Source: CAXTKD01 sp964244885
Lineage (GTDB): Bacteria; Pseudomonadota; Alphaproteobacteria; Sphingomonadales; Sphingomonadaceae
Length of the DNA: 64,000 nucleotides
Reading direction: 5' to 3'
Assembly: GCA_964244885.1 (NCBI GenBank)
Contig: CAXTKD010000016.1
Coordinates: forward strand, 9,978-73,977
The position numbers were made by a program, and so were the translations under genes. Of the stretch, positions 35,044 to 44,154 are shown piece after piece. The notes beneath the pieces were generated by a model. It saw nothing but the letters and a program-made list of their open reading frames with translations. It made no database searches and was not told the DNA's origin. The first letter of the stretch is position 1; every line of letters starts with the position of its first letter.

Positions 35044-37041
35044 ATGCGATCGGGACTGATTGCGGCGGCGCTGGCGGTCGCGGCGCCGGCGGCCGGGCAG
35101 ACGCTGCAGGCGACCTTCGACGCCGCGCAGGCTGCGCTGGCCAAAGGCAACATGGCCGCGGCGGCGCCGCTGTTCGAAAAGGTGCTGGCGGGGATGCGGA
35201 AGGCGGCATCGGACCCGACCAACCGTAACGCGGCGCTGATCCGCGCGCAGCTCGCCATGGCGCTCGCCGGCCTTGCCCGCAACGACGAGGCCATCGACCA
35301 ATACCAGCGGGCACTGCCCGGCCTGGCGCGGCCGACCCCGGACGATCATCGCGAGCGCGCAATCGTGCTCGACGGGCTCGGCCGGCTTCAGGAGCTTTCG
35401 TTTGATTATGACGGCGCTCGCGATCGTTACCGCGAGGCGCTGGCGCTCAACGCCTTCGGGCCGAGCGACCCGGCGACGATCGCCATCCAGCTGAAGCTTG
35501 GACGGGTGACCACCTTTTCGGACCCCGCCGCCGCGCGAGCGACGATCGACGCAGCGATCCCCGCCGTGCAGGTGATTTTCGCGGCGGACAAGGACCGGCT
35601 TGGCGACGTCTATTCGATGCGGGGCCGGATCGATCTGAACGATGGCAAACCCGCGCTCGCGCGCCAATGGTTCCAGAGGGCGCTGACGACGGCGGGCGGC
35701 CTGACGACGAGCGTCTCGCTGGCCGACATCCGCATCCGTGGCGACCTCGCGCTCGCCGCCTATCAGATGGGCGACAAGGACGCGGCGCGGCGCTTCCTCG
35801 CTTATACCGGGGCGGGGCATGTCGAAAGCAAGGCGCCGGGCATCGGCGCGGACATGCAGCCGCCGGCCTGCGGCGAGGACGGGGTACAGCCGGCCGACTT
35901 GGCGGTGGTGGAATTCTCGGTCCTCCCGGACGGCACGACGTCCGGAATCATGCCGATCTACGTCTCGCGGCGCGGAACAGAGCTGGCGTTCGCACGCGCC
36001 GTCGCGGGCTGGTCGTGGGAGCCCGAGGCGGTGAAGAACCTGTCGGTGTTCTGGCGGCGCTCGATGCGGCTCGAAATCCGCTGCCTTGCGCAGTCAACGC
36101 CGCCCAGCCTTACCGCGAGCTTGAGGCGTGCGCTTCTCGCCTGGGCGCCGCGCGCCGGGGTCGAGCCCGACGGGAGCGCCGAGCGATCCGACGCGGCGGA
36201 GCTTCCGGCCCTGCTCGCTGAGCTCAAGTCACGGGAGAGCGCCGGCCCACCGCCGGTCACGGCGGCGACCCTCTATCGGCTGGCGACCAACGCCGCCGTG
36301 ACCTACGCGGACGCGGCGTCCTATATCCGACGAGCCGCCGCCATCGCCGATGCGGCGAACGCACCCGCAGACGTTCGCGCGCTGTTCGGCCTGGCCGAGA
36401 CGGAGCTGGCGGAGAAGAGGAGCCGCGTAGGCTCCCGGCGATGGCAATTGGCGTGGGCGAACGGACCGCTCGCGGCGCTCGCGGCGAAGCTTGAGGCCGA
36501 AGGGCCGGGATCAGCGCACGCCCTGGCCGCAGTCCAGGTCAGCCGCGCCGCGATCTACGAGCAGTTCAAGGAAACCAGCGTCGCCGAGACATATTACCAG
36601 CAGGCCGTGGCGCTGCCGAACACTCTGCTTCCCGCCGGGGACGATGTTCGGCAATTCGCGCTCCTGCGCCTGGCGACACGCGCCGCGAGCAGCCGGCGGT
36701 TTGAAGAGGCCATGTCCTATTTCACCGCAACGGGTCTTACCGCCGCACAATGCGCGCTCGTCGATGTCCAGCCGATCAAGACCGGCGGCGCGCTTACCGA
36801 TAAGGATTTTCCCGAAGAAGCGCTGAGATGGGGATTCGGCGGCTGGACCGAGACCGCATACGACATCGACTCGGCCGGGCACGTGGTCAACGCCCGAACG
36901 GTCCTGGCTTATCCGCCGCTGATCTTCGGACCGACGACGGAAAAGGCCATCGCCCGCTTTCGCTTCGAGCCCCTGTACCGGGGCGGCGCCGCTGTGGGGT
37001 GCAACGGCCGCCGCCAGACCGTCCGCTTCACGATCCCCTGA
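35044..37041 (+). CDS. Exported TPR protein with two TonB_C-like domains
   Basis: 665 residues. A short signal peptide (RSGLIAAALAVAAPAAG, cleaved before QTLQ) is followed by TPR-like helical repeats to about residue 270 (RNDEAIDQYQRAL; YDGARDRYREALAL; ALARQWFQRAL). Residues of about 275-350 and 597-665 both resemble the TonB C-terminal fold: each has an EFSVLPDGT- or YDIDSAGHV-type hairpin, a FARAVAGWSWEP or IARFRFEP segment and ends in RxExRC or RQTVRFTIP. More helical repeats lie between them. No TonB membrane anchor is present, so it is probably a periplasmic scaffold. Function is unknown. Confidence 0.7.
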   Translation: MRSGLIAAALAVAAPAAGQTLQATFDAAQAALAKGNMAAAAPLFEKVLAGMRKAASDPTNRNAALIRAQLAMALAGLARNDEAIDQYQRALPGLARPTPDDHRERAIVLDGLGRLQELSFDYDGARDRYREALALNAFGPSDPATIAIQLKLGRVTTFSDPAAARATIDAAIPAVQVIFAADKDRLGDVYSMRGRIDLNDGKPALARQWFQRALTTAGGLTTSVSLADIRIRGDLALAAYQMGDKDAARRFLAYTGAGHVESKAPGIGADMQPPACGEDGVQPADLAVVEFSVLPDGTTSGIMPIYVSRRGTELAFARAVAGWSWEPEAVKNLSVFWRRSMRLEIRCLAQSTPPSLTASLRRALLAWAPRAGVEPDGSAERSDAAELPALLAELKSRESAGPPPVTAATLYRLATNAAVTYADAASYIRRAAAIADAANAPADVRALFGLAETELAEKRSRVGSRRWQLAWANGPLAALAAKLEAEGPGSAHALAAVQVSRAAIYEQFKETSVAETYYQQAVALPNTLLPAGDDVRQFALLRLATRAASSRRFEEAMSYFTATGLTAAQCALVDVQPIKTGGALTDKDFPEEALRWGFGGWTETAYDIDSAGHVVNARTVLAYPPLIFGPTTEKAIARFRFEPLYRGGAAVGCNGRRQTVRFTIP

Positions 37042-37046
37042 GGTGG

Positions 37047-37214
37047 CTAACCCGCCAGATCGACGATCCGCCCCTTGCGCGGAGCCCAGGCCGGCGCGGT
37101 GCGGCGGGCTTGCGTTGCGGCGTAGACTCGTGCCGCGTCGCTGGGCGACCGCCATTCGCTGACCGTCGGCACCGGAGGTGCGAGCGAAGCGACGATGAGA
37201 GCCGTTCCAGTCAT
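37047..37214 (-). CDS. Possible small basic protein (55 residues)
   Basis: An ATG at 37214 opens 55 codons to TAG at 37047-37049. The product has an Ala/Pro/Arg-rich sequence ending in RTAPAWAPRKGRIVDLAG and no membrane segment. The codon pattern is GC3-rich, as in real genes here. There is no strong SD. It may be a real short gene or chance. The remaining bases 37215-37378 hold no other recognisable feature. Confidence 0.3.
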   Translation of the reverse strand: MTGTALIVASLAPPVPTVSEWRSPSDAARVYAATQARRTAPAWAPRKGRIVDLAG

Positions 37215-37378
37215 GCCGGAGTCAACGCAAGGTCCGGACCATGTGAGGGGAAGCGCGGCGGACGGTGGTTAACGGCCGGCGCGGCCTTCATGATTTGTAA
37301 AGCATTCCGACAGCGGCAACGGCCGGCCTTCGCCGGCGGCGTTGCGCCCGAACGGGCCGGGGGCTAAGCCCGGACGCC

Positions 37379-38239
37379 ATGAAGCGTACGCATCTGCCCC
37401 TGAACGCCCTTCGCGTGTTCGACGCGGCGGCGCGGCATCTGTCGTTCACCAAGGCGGCGGACGAGCTGGCGGTGACGCCGGCGGCGGTCGGCCAGCAGAT
37501 CCGCGCGCTCGAGGACGTGCTTGGCGTCGTGCTGTTCCGCCGGCTGACCCGCAACCTTGAGCTGACGCCGGAGGCCGAGCGCGGGCTGCCCGCCCTGCGC
37601 GCCGGCTTCCTGCAGTTCGAGGAATCGGTGCGGCTGATGCAGGAAGGGCAGGGGTCGAAGGTGCTGACCGTCGCCGCGCCGCGCGACTTCACCGCCAAGT
37701 GGCTGGCGCGCCGGCTTGCCGCCTATGGCGCCGACAGGCCCGACCAGCGCTTCGTGCTGGCGGCCGCCGACAGCACGCCCGATTTCACCCAGGCCAACCT
37801 CGATCTCGCTGTGGTCCACGGCGCGATGCCGGCCGAGGAGGAATTGTCGGGCGTGTCGCTCGGCGCGGAGACGATGCTGGTGATCGCCGAGCCCGCCGCC
37901 GCGGCGCGGCTGGTGTCGGCGAAGGACTTGGGCGAGCACGCCTTGATCCACCATCCGGGCAGCGACTGGATCGGCTGGCACGCGGCGCGGCAGCTCGCGC
38001 ACGGCGAGGCGAACGGCGGGCTGACGGTGTCCGACGCCGGGCTGGCGATCGACGCCGCCGCGGCGGGCTATGGCGTGGCGCGGGTGCCGGCGAGCCTCGC
38101 CGCCGCCGACCTCGCCGCCGGCCGGGTCGCGACCGCGTTCGAGTCCGATGAGACCGACGCGCGCTACTGGCTGGTCGCCCCAGCGCCGCAGTGGCGACAG
38201 GCCAAGGTCAAGGCCCTGGTGGCGTTCCTGACGAGCTGA
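37379..38239 (+). CDS. LysR-family transcriptional regulator, GcvA-like
   Basis: 286 residues. The N-terminal winged HTH begins LPLNALRVFDAAARHLSFTKAADELAVTPAAVGQQIRALED, the start pattern of the GcvA/AmpR group, followed by LGVVLFRRLTRNLELTPEAE. The rest is a periplasmic-binding-like effector domain. The target is unknown; a glutathione S-transferase gene follows 11 bases downstream in the same direction and may share its transcript. Confidence 0.92.
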   Translation: MKRTHLPLNALRVFDAAARHLSFTKAADELAVTPAAVGQQIRALEDVLGVVLFRRLTRNLELTPEAERGLPALRAGFLQFEESVRLMQEGQGSKVLTVAAPRDFTAKWLARRLAAYGADRPDQRFVLAAADSTPDFTQANLDLAVVHGAMPAEEELSGVSLGAETMLVIAEPAAAARLVSAKDLGEHALIHHPGSDWIGWHAARQLAHGEANGGLTVSDAGLAIDAAAAGYGVARVPASLAAADLAAGRVATAFESDETDARYWLVAPAPQWRQAKVKALVAFLTS

Positions 38240-38250
38240 AGGGAGATGAG

Positions 38251-38850
38251 ATGGCCGACGAGGTGACCTTCTACCACAACCCGCAGTCGCGGTCGCAGAT
38301 GGCGCATTGGATGCTTGAGGAGGTGGGCGCGCCGTACAGGATCGTGCCGATCGAGTGGGGCCAGAACCGCGAGCCCGATTTCCTCAGGATCAACCCGATG
38401 GGGAAGATTCCGACGATCGTCCATAGGGGCGTGACGGTGACCGAGACGGCGGCGATCTGCCTCTATCTCGCCGATGCGTTTCCGGCTGCCGGGCTGGCCC
38501 CGGCGATCGGCGACCCCAGGCGCGGCACCTATTACCGCTGGATGGTCTTCCCCGCGTCGGTGTTCGAGCCGGCGATGCTAGACAAGATGCTGAAGCGCGA
38601 GGACCCGCCCAAGATGAGCGCGGGCTATGGCAGCTACGACGACGCGCTCGGCGGCTTCCGAGCCGCGCTCTCGAACGGGCCGTACATCCTCGGCGACACG
38701 TTCAGCGCCGCCGACGTCTATGTCGGCTCGGAGCTTCGCTTCGGCTCGATGTTCGGCGCGCCGGGCCTGAAGGACGAGCCGCTGTTCCAGGACTATATCG
38801 CGCGGGTGACGGAACGGCCGGCGTTCAAGCGGACGCAGCCGCCTTCCTGA
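38251..38850 (+). CDS. Glutathione S-transferase family protein
   Basis: 199 residues. The thioredoxin-like N-terminal domain has FYHNPQSRSQMAHWMLEEVGAPY with the Ser/Arg-rich active loop, the cis-Pro motif GKIPTIVH and the glutathione-binding TETAAICLYLAD. The C-terminal helical domain has the SAADVYVGSELRF segment, the GST N-capping motif. GGGAGATGAG precedes the ATG. It likely conjugates glutathione to electrophiles or has a peroxidase role; the substrate is unknown. Confidence 0.92.
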   Translation: MADEVTFYHNPQSRSQMAHWMLEEVGAPYRIVPIEWGQNREPDFLRINPMGKIPTIVHRGVTVTETAAICLYLADAFPAAGLAPAIGDPRRGTYYRWMVFPASVFEPAMLDKMLKREDPPKMSAGYGSYDDALGGFRAALSNGPYILGDTFSAADVYVGSELRFGSMFGAPGLKDEPLFQDYIARVTERPAFKRTQPPS

Positions 38851-38857
38851 TCTCAAA

Positions 38858-38883
38858 TCCCCTCCCCTGAGGGAAGGGGAGTT
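38858..38883. repeat. Solo repeat arm, remnant of the MITE-like family
   Basis: AATCCCCTCCCCTGAGGGAAGGGGAG matches the first part of the 35-bp arms at 7563 and 31704. No second arm is found nearby. It sits between the GST stop and the parE stop. Confidence 0.5.
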
Positions 38884-40849
38884 AAGCATCGATCTCCTCC
38901 GCCTCGACCTCTTGCGCGTGGCTCTGGATGAAGGCGAAGCGGTGCTCGGGGTTGCGGCCCATCAGGCGGTCGACGAGATCCGTGACCTGCGCGCGGTCCT
39001 CGTAGCCCTTGGGCAGCGTCACCCGGATCAGCGTGCGCTTGGCCGGGTCCATCGTCGTTTCCTTCAACTGGTTCGGCGACATCTCGCCGAGACCCTTGAA
39101 GCGGCTGACCTCGGCCTTGCCCTTGAAGGTCGCCTGGATGCGGTCCTTCTCGGCGTCGGTCATCGCATATTCGCTGCGGCTGCCGCTGCTGATCCGGTAG
39201 AGCGGCGGCTGCGCCAGGAACAGGTGGCCGTCGCGGACGAGGCCCGGCATTTCCTGGAAGAAGAAGGTCATCAGCAAAGTCGCGATGTGCGCGCCGTCGA
39301 CGTCGGCGTCGGTCATGATGACGATGCGCTCGTAGCGCAGCGCCTCGGGGCTGTAGCGCTCCCGTGTGCCGCAGCCGAGCGCTTGCCCCAGGTCCGCGAT
39401 CTCCTGGTTGCCGTTCATCTTGGCGGCGTTGGCGGAGGCGACGTTCAGGATCTTGCCGCGGATGGGGAGGATCGCCTGGGTCTTGCGGTCGCGCGCCTGC
39501 TTGGCGCTGCCGCCGGCGCTGTCGCCCTCGACGATGAACAGCTCGGTGCCCGCGGCGTCGTCCGATGCGCAGTCGGTGAGCTTGCCGGGGAGGCGGAGGT
39601 TGCGCTTGCTGGTCGCGGTCTTGCGCTTGACCTCCTTCTCGGCGCGGCGGCGGAGGCGCTCGTCCATGCGCTCCAGAACGAAGCCGAGCAGCGCCTTGCC
39701 GCGCTCCTGATTGTCGGCGAGGAAATGGTCGAAATGGTCCTTGACCGAGGTTTCGACGAGCCGCGCCGCCTCCGGGCTGGTAAGCCGGTCCTTGGTCTGG
39801 CTCTGGAACTGCGGATCGCGGATGAAGACCGAGAGCATCACCTCGGCGCCGGTGAAGACGTCGTCGCCGGTGATCTCGCTCGCCTTCTTGTTGCCGACGA
39901 GCTGGGCGAACGCCTTGATGCCCTTGGTCAGCGCCGCGCGAAGCCCCGCCTCGTGGGTGCCGCCGTCGGGCGTCGGGATCGTGTTGCAATAATAGGAATA
40001 GGCGCCCTCGCCGTAGAGCGGCCAGGCGACGGCCCACTCGACCGAGCCTTGGGCATCCGGGAAGTCGGCGCGGCCGGCGAAGAAGTCGTTGGTTGCGCAT
40101 TCGCGGTCGGCGATCTGCTCGCGGAGGTGGTCGGCGAGGCCGCCGGGGAACTGGAAGCTCGCCTGCGCCGGCGTGTCGTCGGCGATCAGCGAGGGGTCGC
40201 AGCGCCAGCGGATCTCGACGCCGCGGAAGAGATAGGCCTTGGAGCGCGCGAGGCGGTAGAGGCGGGCAGGGCGGAAGATCAGGTTTCCGAAGATTTCGGT
40301 GTCGGGAAGGAAGCTGATCGTCGTGCCGCGCCGGTTAGGCGCCGCCCCCGCGCTCTCCAGCGGACCGAGCGGCAAGCCGCGCGAGAAGGCCTGGCGGTAG
40401 AGCTCGCGGTTGCGCGCGACCTCGACCATCAGCGCCGAGGACAGCGCGTTGACGACGCTGACGCCGACGCCGTGCAGGCCGCCGCTCGTCGCATAGGCCT
40501 TGTTCGAGAATTTGCCGCCCGAATGGAGCGTCGTCAGGATCACCTCGAGCGCCGACTTGCCGGGATATTTGGGGTGCTCGTCGATCGGAATGCCGCGGCC
40601 GTTGTCGGCGATGGTCAGAGAGCCGTCCGCGGCAAGCGTGACGTCGATCCGCGTCGCGTGGCCGGCGACCGCTTCGTCCATCGAATTGTCGAGGACTTCG
40701 GCTGCGAGGTGGTGATAGGCGCGCTCGTCGGTGCCGCCGACGTACATGCCGGGGCGGCGGCGAACCGGCTCCAGCCCTTCGAGGACTTCGATCGCGGAGG
40801 CGTCGTAGGAATCGGGCGCCGAGGACGGGGCGGCGAACAGGTCTGACAT
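38882..40849 (-). CDS. parE: DNA topoisomerase IV subunit B
   Basis: 655 residues. It has the GHKL ATPase domain: EVLDNSMDEAVAGHA, DNGRGIPIDEHPKYPG, SGGLHGVGVSVVNALS. The toprim domain has LFIVEGDSAGGSAKQARDR and IMTDADVDGAHI with the Mg-binding acidic residues. A length near 650 without the GyrB insertion, and DMSPNQL-like ending (GEMSPNQLKETTMDPAKR), fit ParE rather than GyrB. With ParC it decatenates replicated chromosomes. gyrA lies 10 kb away. Confidence 0.95.
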   Translation of the reverse strand: MSDLFAAPSSAPDSYDASAIEVLEGLEPVRRRPGMYVGGTDERAYHHLAAEVLDNSMDEAVAGHATRIDVTLAADGSLTIADNGRGIPIDEHPKYPGKSALEVILTTLHSGGKFSNKAYATSGGLHGVGVSVVNALSSALMVEVARNRELYRQAFSRGLPLGPLESAGAAPNRRGTTISFLPDTEIFGNLIFRPARLYRLARSKAYLFRGVEIRWRCDPSLIADDTPAQASFQFPGGLADHLREQIADRECATNDFFAGRADFPDAQGSVEWAVAWPLYGEGAYSYYCNTIPTPDGGTHEAGLRAALTKGIKAFAQLVGNKKASEITGDDVFTGAEVMLSVFIRDPQFQSQTKDRLTSPEAARLVETSVKDHFDHFLADNQERGKALLGFVLERMDERLRRRAEKEVKRKTATSKRNLRLPGKLTDCASDDAAGTELFIVEGDSAGGSAKQARDRKTQAILPIRGKILNVASANAAKMNGNQEIADLGQALGCGTRERYSPEALRYERIVIMTDADVDGAHIATLLMTFFFQEMPGLVRDGHLFLAQPPLYRISSGSRSEYAMTDAEKDRIQATFKGKAEVSRFKGLGEMSPNQLKETTMDPAKRTLIRVTLPKGYEDRAQVTDLVDRLMGRNPEHRFAFIQSHAQEVEAEEIDA

Positions 40850-40917
40850 GGCTAGCGTCTATAGGGGGCCGCCTCACCGGCGTCACCTACGGCTAGAAGT
40901 CCAACAGGCTCGAGATC

Positions 40918-41109
40918 CTAGCGGGACAATCCGACGCGACGACGGAACTCTGGAGCGGCGATTCTTTCGGACAGCTGGCGCAGGCCGTACAGCAGGTCGT
41001 GCCCCGCGACCGGACGGCGCAGGCCGTCCAGCAGCTGGCGCACGGAGTCGCCATCCTCTCGCGAGGTGCGCTGGCCGGGGTACGGTACGCTACTCAACGC
41101 AACTTCCAA
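40918..41109 (-). CDS. Possible small hypothetical protein (63 residues)
   Basis: An open frame from TTG 41109 (another TTG at 41097) to TAG 40918. The product has a helical, Leu/Arg-rich second half (VRQLLDGLRRPVAGHDLLYGL). GC3-rich codon use suggests a real gene, but no ATG exists and the family is not recognised. Bases 41110-41248 up to ettA show nothing else. Confidence 0.3.
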   Translation of the reverse strand: MEVALSSVPYPGQRTSREDGDSVRQLLDGLRRPVAGHDLLYGLRQLSERIAAPEFRRRVGLSR

Positions 41110-41248
41110 TCCGGAACACGATGCTAACCCAGATCAAACCCGCAGGCGCCGGGGATGTTCCTTCTTTGATCGCCGCGTTTGCCAATTTGCCGCGGCTCGG
41201 CTAGATCGCGCCGGCAACCCCACAGACCAGATTTCGCGGAGCACGACC

Positions 41249-42934
41249 TTGGCCGGCTATCAATACAGCTTCGTCATGAAGGAACTCACCAAGACCTTCC
41301 CCGGCGCGCCGAAGCCCGTCCTCAACAATATCCACCTGCAGTTCCTGCCCGGAACCAAGATCGCGATCATCGGCGTCAACGGCGCCGGCAAGTCGACCTT
41401 GATGAAGATCATGGCGGGGATGGACAAGGAGTATAGCGGCGAGGCTTGGGCCGCCGAGGGCGTTCGCGTCGGCTACCTGAGCCAGGAGCCGCAGCTCGAT
41501 CCGTCGAAGGACGTGCGCGGCAACGTCATGGACGGCGTGCGCAAGACCGCCGATATGGTCGAGCGCTTCAACGCGATCTCCGCCGAGATGTGCGAGCCGA
41601 TCGACGACGACAAGATGAACACGCTCATCATGGAAATGGGCGAGCTTCAGGAGAAGATCGACGCGGTCGACGGCTGGACGCTCGACAACCAGCTCGAGAT
41701 CGCGATGGACGCGCTCCGCTGCCCGCCGGGCGACGCCGACGTGACGACGCTGTCGGGCGGCGAGAAGCGCCGTGTCGCGCTTTGCAAGCTGCTGCTGGAG
41801 AAGCCCGAGATCCTGCTGCTCGACGAGCCGACGAACCACCTCGACGCCGACAGCGTGGCGTGGCTGGAGAAGCACCTCGTCGATTATGCCGGCAACGTCA
41901 TCCTCGTCACCCACGACCGATACTTCCTCGACAACGTCGTCAACTGGGTGCTGGAGCTCGACCGCGGGCGCGGCATCCCGTTCGAGGGGAATTATTCTAC
42001 CTGGCTGGAAGCCAAGGCGAAGCGCATCAAGCAGGAAAGCTCGGAGGACGAGAGTCGGCAGAAGGCGATCGCCGACGAACTGGAATGGATTCGCTCCAGC
42101 CCCAAGGCGAGGCAGACCAAGTCGAAGGCGCGCATCAAGGCGTTCGACGATCTCGTCGAAAAGCAGAACAGCCGGCGCACCGGCGGCAGCGCGCAGATCC
42201 TGATCCAGAACCCCGAGCGCCTCGGCGGCACGGTGATCGACGCCAAGGGCCTGAGCAAGGCCTTTGGCGACAAGGTGCTGTTCGAGGGGCTGGACTTCAC
42301 GCTGCCGCCGGGCGGCATCGTCGGCGTCATCGGGCCGAACGGCGCGGGCAAGACGACCCTGTTCAAGCTGATCACGGGCCAGGAGACGCCCGACACGGGC
42401 TCGATCAAGATCGGCGAGACCGTGCATCTCGGCTACGTCGACCAGTCGCGCGACGCGCTCGACGGAAAGAAGAACGTCTGGGAGGAAGTCTCGGGCGGCA
42501 ACGAGCGCTTCTATTTCGGCAAGAACGAGGTCGCGACCCGCGCCTATGTCGGCGCGTTCAACTTCAAGGGCGTCGACCAGCAGAAGAAGGTCGGCCAGCT
42601 ATCGGGCGGCGAGCGCAACCGGGTCCACCTCGCCAAGATGCTGGCGGCGGGCGGCAACGTCCTGCTGCTCGACGAGCCGACCAACGATCTGGATGTCGAG
42701 ACGCTGCGCGCGCTCGAGGAGGCGCTGGAGAACTTCGCCGGCTGCGCCGTGGTCATCAGCCACGACCGCTTCTTCCTCGACCGCCTGGCGACGCACATCC
42801 TGGCGTTCGAGGGCGACAGCCACGTCGAATGGTTCGAGGGCAACTTCCAGGCCTATGAGGAAGACCGGCGGCGCCGCCTGGGTGACGCCGCCGATCGTCC
42901 GCACCGCATCAGCTACAAGCGCCTGACGCGCTAG
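41249..42934 (+). CDS. ettA: Energy-dependent translational throttle protein EttA (ABC-F)
   Basis: 561 residues from TTG 41249, with GGAG 8 bases upstream; the family N-terminus MA-YQY-F-M supports this over the ATG at 41277. It has two ABC domains without membrane parts: Walker A GVNGAGKST and GPNGAGKTT, signatures LSGGEKRRVALCKLLL and LSGGERNRVHLAKML, Walker B LLLDEPTNHLD and LLLDEPTNDLD. The arm insertion (KPEI to WLEKH region) and the linker rich in K/R are typical of EttA. It binds the ribosomal E site and controls translation entry according to the ADP/ATP ratio. Confidence 0.95.
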   Translation: MAGYQYSFVMKELTKTFPGAPKPVLNNIHLQFLPGTKIAIIGVNGAGKSTLMKIMAGMDKEYSGEAWAAEGVRVGYLSQEPQLDPSKDVRGNVMDGVRKTADMVERFNAISAEMCEPIDDDKMNTLIMEMGELQEKIDAVDGWTLDNQLEIAMDALRCPPGDADVTTLSGGEKRRVALCKLLLEKPEILLLDEPTNHLDADSVAWLEKHLVDYAGNVILVTHDRYFLDNVVNWVLELDRGRGIPFEGNYSTWLEAKAKRIKQESSEDESRQKAIADELEWIRSSPKARQTKSKARIKAFDDLVEKQNSRRTGGSAQILIQNPERLGGTVIDAKGLSKAFGDKVLFEGLDFTLPPGGIVGVIGPNGAGKTTLFKLITGQETPDTGSIKIGETVHLGYVDQSRDALDGKKNVWEEVSGGNERFYFGKNEVATRAYVGAFNFKGVDQQKKVGQLSGGERNRVHLAKMLAAGGNVLLLDEPTNDLDVETLRALEEALENFAGCAVVISHDRFFLDRLATHILAFEGDSHVEWFEGNFQAYEEDRRRRLGDAADRPHRISYKRLTR

Positions 42935-43564
42935 TTACGCGCAGAGCGCCTTCTGGGCGTTGGGCAGGTTATTGGAGTTGGTGAGCGACGGCAGCGCCAG
43001 CTCGCGCGCCATGAACGAGGCTGCATAGCGGATCTTGAGACCCCGGAAGGCGCTGAGGAACAGCGGCTGGTAGTCGTAGGTCGCCTCCGCCGACATTACG
43101 TCGTCTCCCGCGCTGATCACCATGCCGCTCGTCGCGCCCGCCTGATAGCGGATGAAGGGGATGCTCGATCCGGTCTGGCCGGCATTCTCGGCGCCGATGA
43201 CGCTCGCCGTTCCGGCGAGGGCGCCTTCGCAGCGTTGCCAGCGCACCCAATGGCCATTGTTGGCGGCATTGCGCATCACCGAGCTGAGGATCAGCCGGCC
43301 GTGCGTCGCGAAGTCGATGTTGTCGGCGGACAGGCGGGCACCGAGAAAGAGCTGCTTGACGTCGCTCTCGTCGATGCTGGCGCGGTAGCGCGCGGCGAGG
43401 TCGGCGGTCGAGATCGCGATGCGGCTCACCTGCTGGTGCGCCATGATCAGGTTGACGGTCTCGAGGCCGGTCATCAGCAGCCCCATGAAGACGGGGAGGC
43501 CGAGCGCGAACTCGATGAAGGCGACGCCACGGCGGTCTTTCCGAAGATTGCGCATGTGGATCAT
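42935..43564 (-). CDS. TadE-like pilus assembly/secretion protein 2
   Basis: 209 residues. The N-terminus DRRGVAFIEFALGLPVFMGLLMTGLETVNLIM is the TadE pattern: a charged RG, the Glu at position 5 of the hydrophobic segment and a membrane helix. The rest is periplasmic with two Cys (QRCEG and the KALCA end). It is the last gene of a three-gene TadG/E/E-like cluster, overlapping the upstream gene by four bases. It may be a pseudopilin of a Flp-type system, but no tadA/B/C genes are in the window. Confidence 0.8.
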   Translation of the reverse strand: MIHMRNLRKDRRGVAFIEFALGLPVFMGLLMTGLETVNLIMAHQQVSRIAISTADLAARYRASIDESDVKQLFLGARLSADNIDFATHGRLILSSVMRNAANNGHWVRWQRCEGALAGTASVIGAENAGQTGSSIPFIRYQAGATSGMVISAGDDVMSAEATYDYQPLFLSAFRGLKIRYAASFMARELALPSLTNSNNLPNAQKALCA

Positions 43565-44154
43565 GTGATGCAGCGCTCGACCGGAGGGTCGCGCTCCTCG
43601 CCGAAGGGCTCGTTCTTGACGACGGTGTTGGCTTCGAGGGTCATGTGGCCATCGTGCGCGCCCATCGCCGAAGACATGAAGCCGAACAGGAGCTTATAAT
43701 CAACGCTTACACCATAATATAAGATGTCTTCGGACTGCCCGTTGCCGTCGCTGCCCGAATCGGCGCTCCACTGATTGTCGCCGTTCAGGTCGATGTAGCA
43801 GTCGCCCTGGCTCGGCGTTCCGCCGACGGGCGCGACATCGGAGGTCAGCGGCTCGGGCTTTTCGACGCTTTCGAAGGTGCCGTAGGCGCGGCGGGTGATG
43901 GTGACGTCGTTCGCGGCGACGCCGATATGCGCGAGGCGGCCGCGCACATAGGTGTCGATGTCGCCCGCGCTGTAGCGGCCGGTGGTCGCCATGCGCGCCG
44001 CGACTCGCAGCGAGCCCTCGATCACCGAGCGCGAGTAGGCGAGGTTGCCCGCCTCGATACCGCCGGCCAGCAAGGTCAGCAGCGGGGTCAGCACCAGGGC
44101 GAACTCGACGACGGTCGAGCCCCGGCGGTCGCCGCGAAGCGCCGAGAGGATCAT
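43561..44154 (-). CDS. TadE-like pilus assembly/secretion protein 1
   Basis: 197 residues. The N-terminus ALRGDRRGSTVVEFALVLTPLLTLLAGGIEAGNLAYSRSVIEG has the TadE motif (RG-S-V-E-F-A-L). The periplasmic part contains DLNGDNQWSADSGSDGNGQSEDI, a Ca-loop-like acidic segment. The ATG overlaps the TadG stop by four bases (44151-44154). It is co-transcribed with its neighbours on both sides. Confidence 0.82.
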   Translation of the reverse strand: MILSALRGDRRGSTVVEFALVLTPLLTLLAGGIEAGNLAYSRSVIEGSLRVAARMATTGRYSAGDIDTYVRGRLAHIGVAANDVTITRRAYGTFESVEKPEPLTSDVAPVGGTPSQGDCYIDLNGDNQWSADSGSDGNGQSEDILYYGVSVDYKLLFGFMSSAMGAHDGHMTLEANTVVKNEPFGEERDPPVERCIT

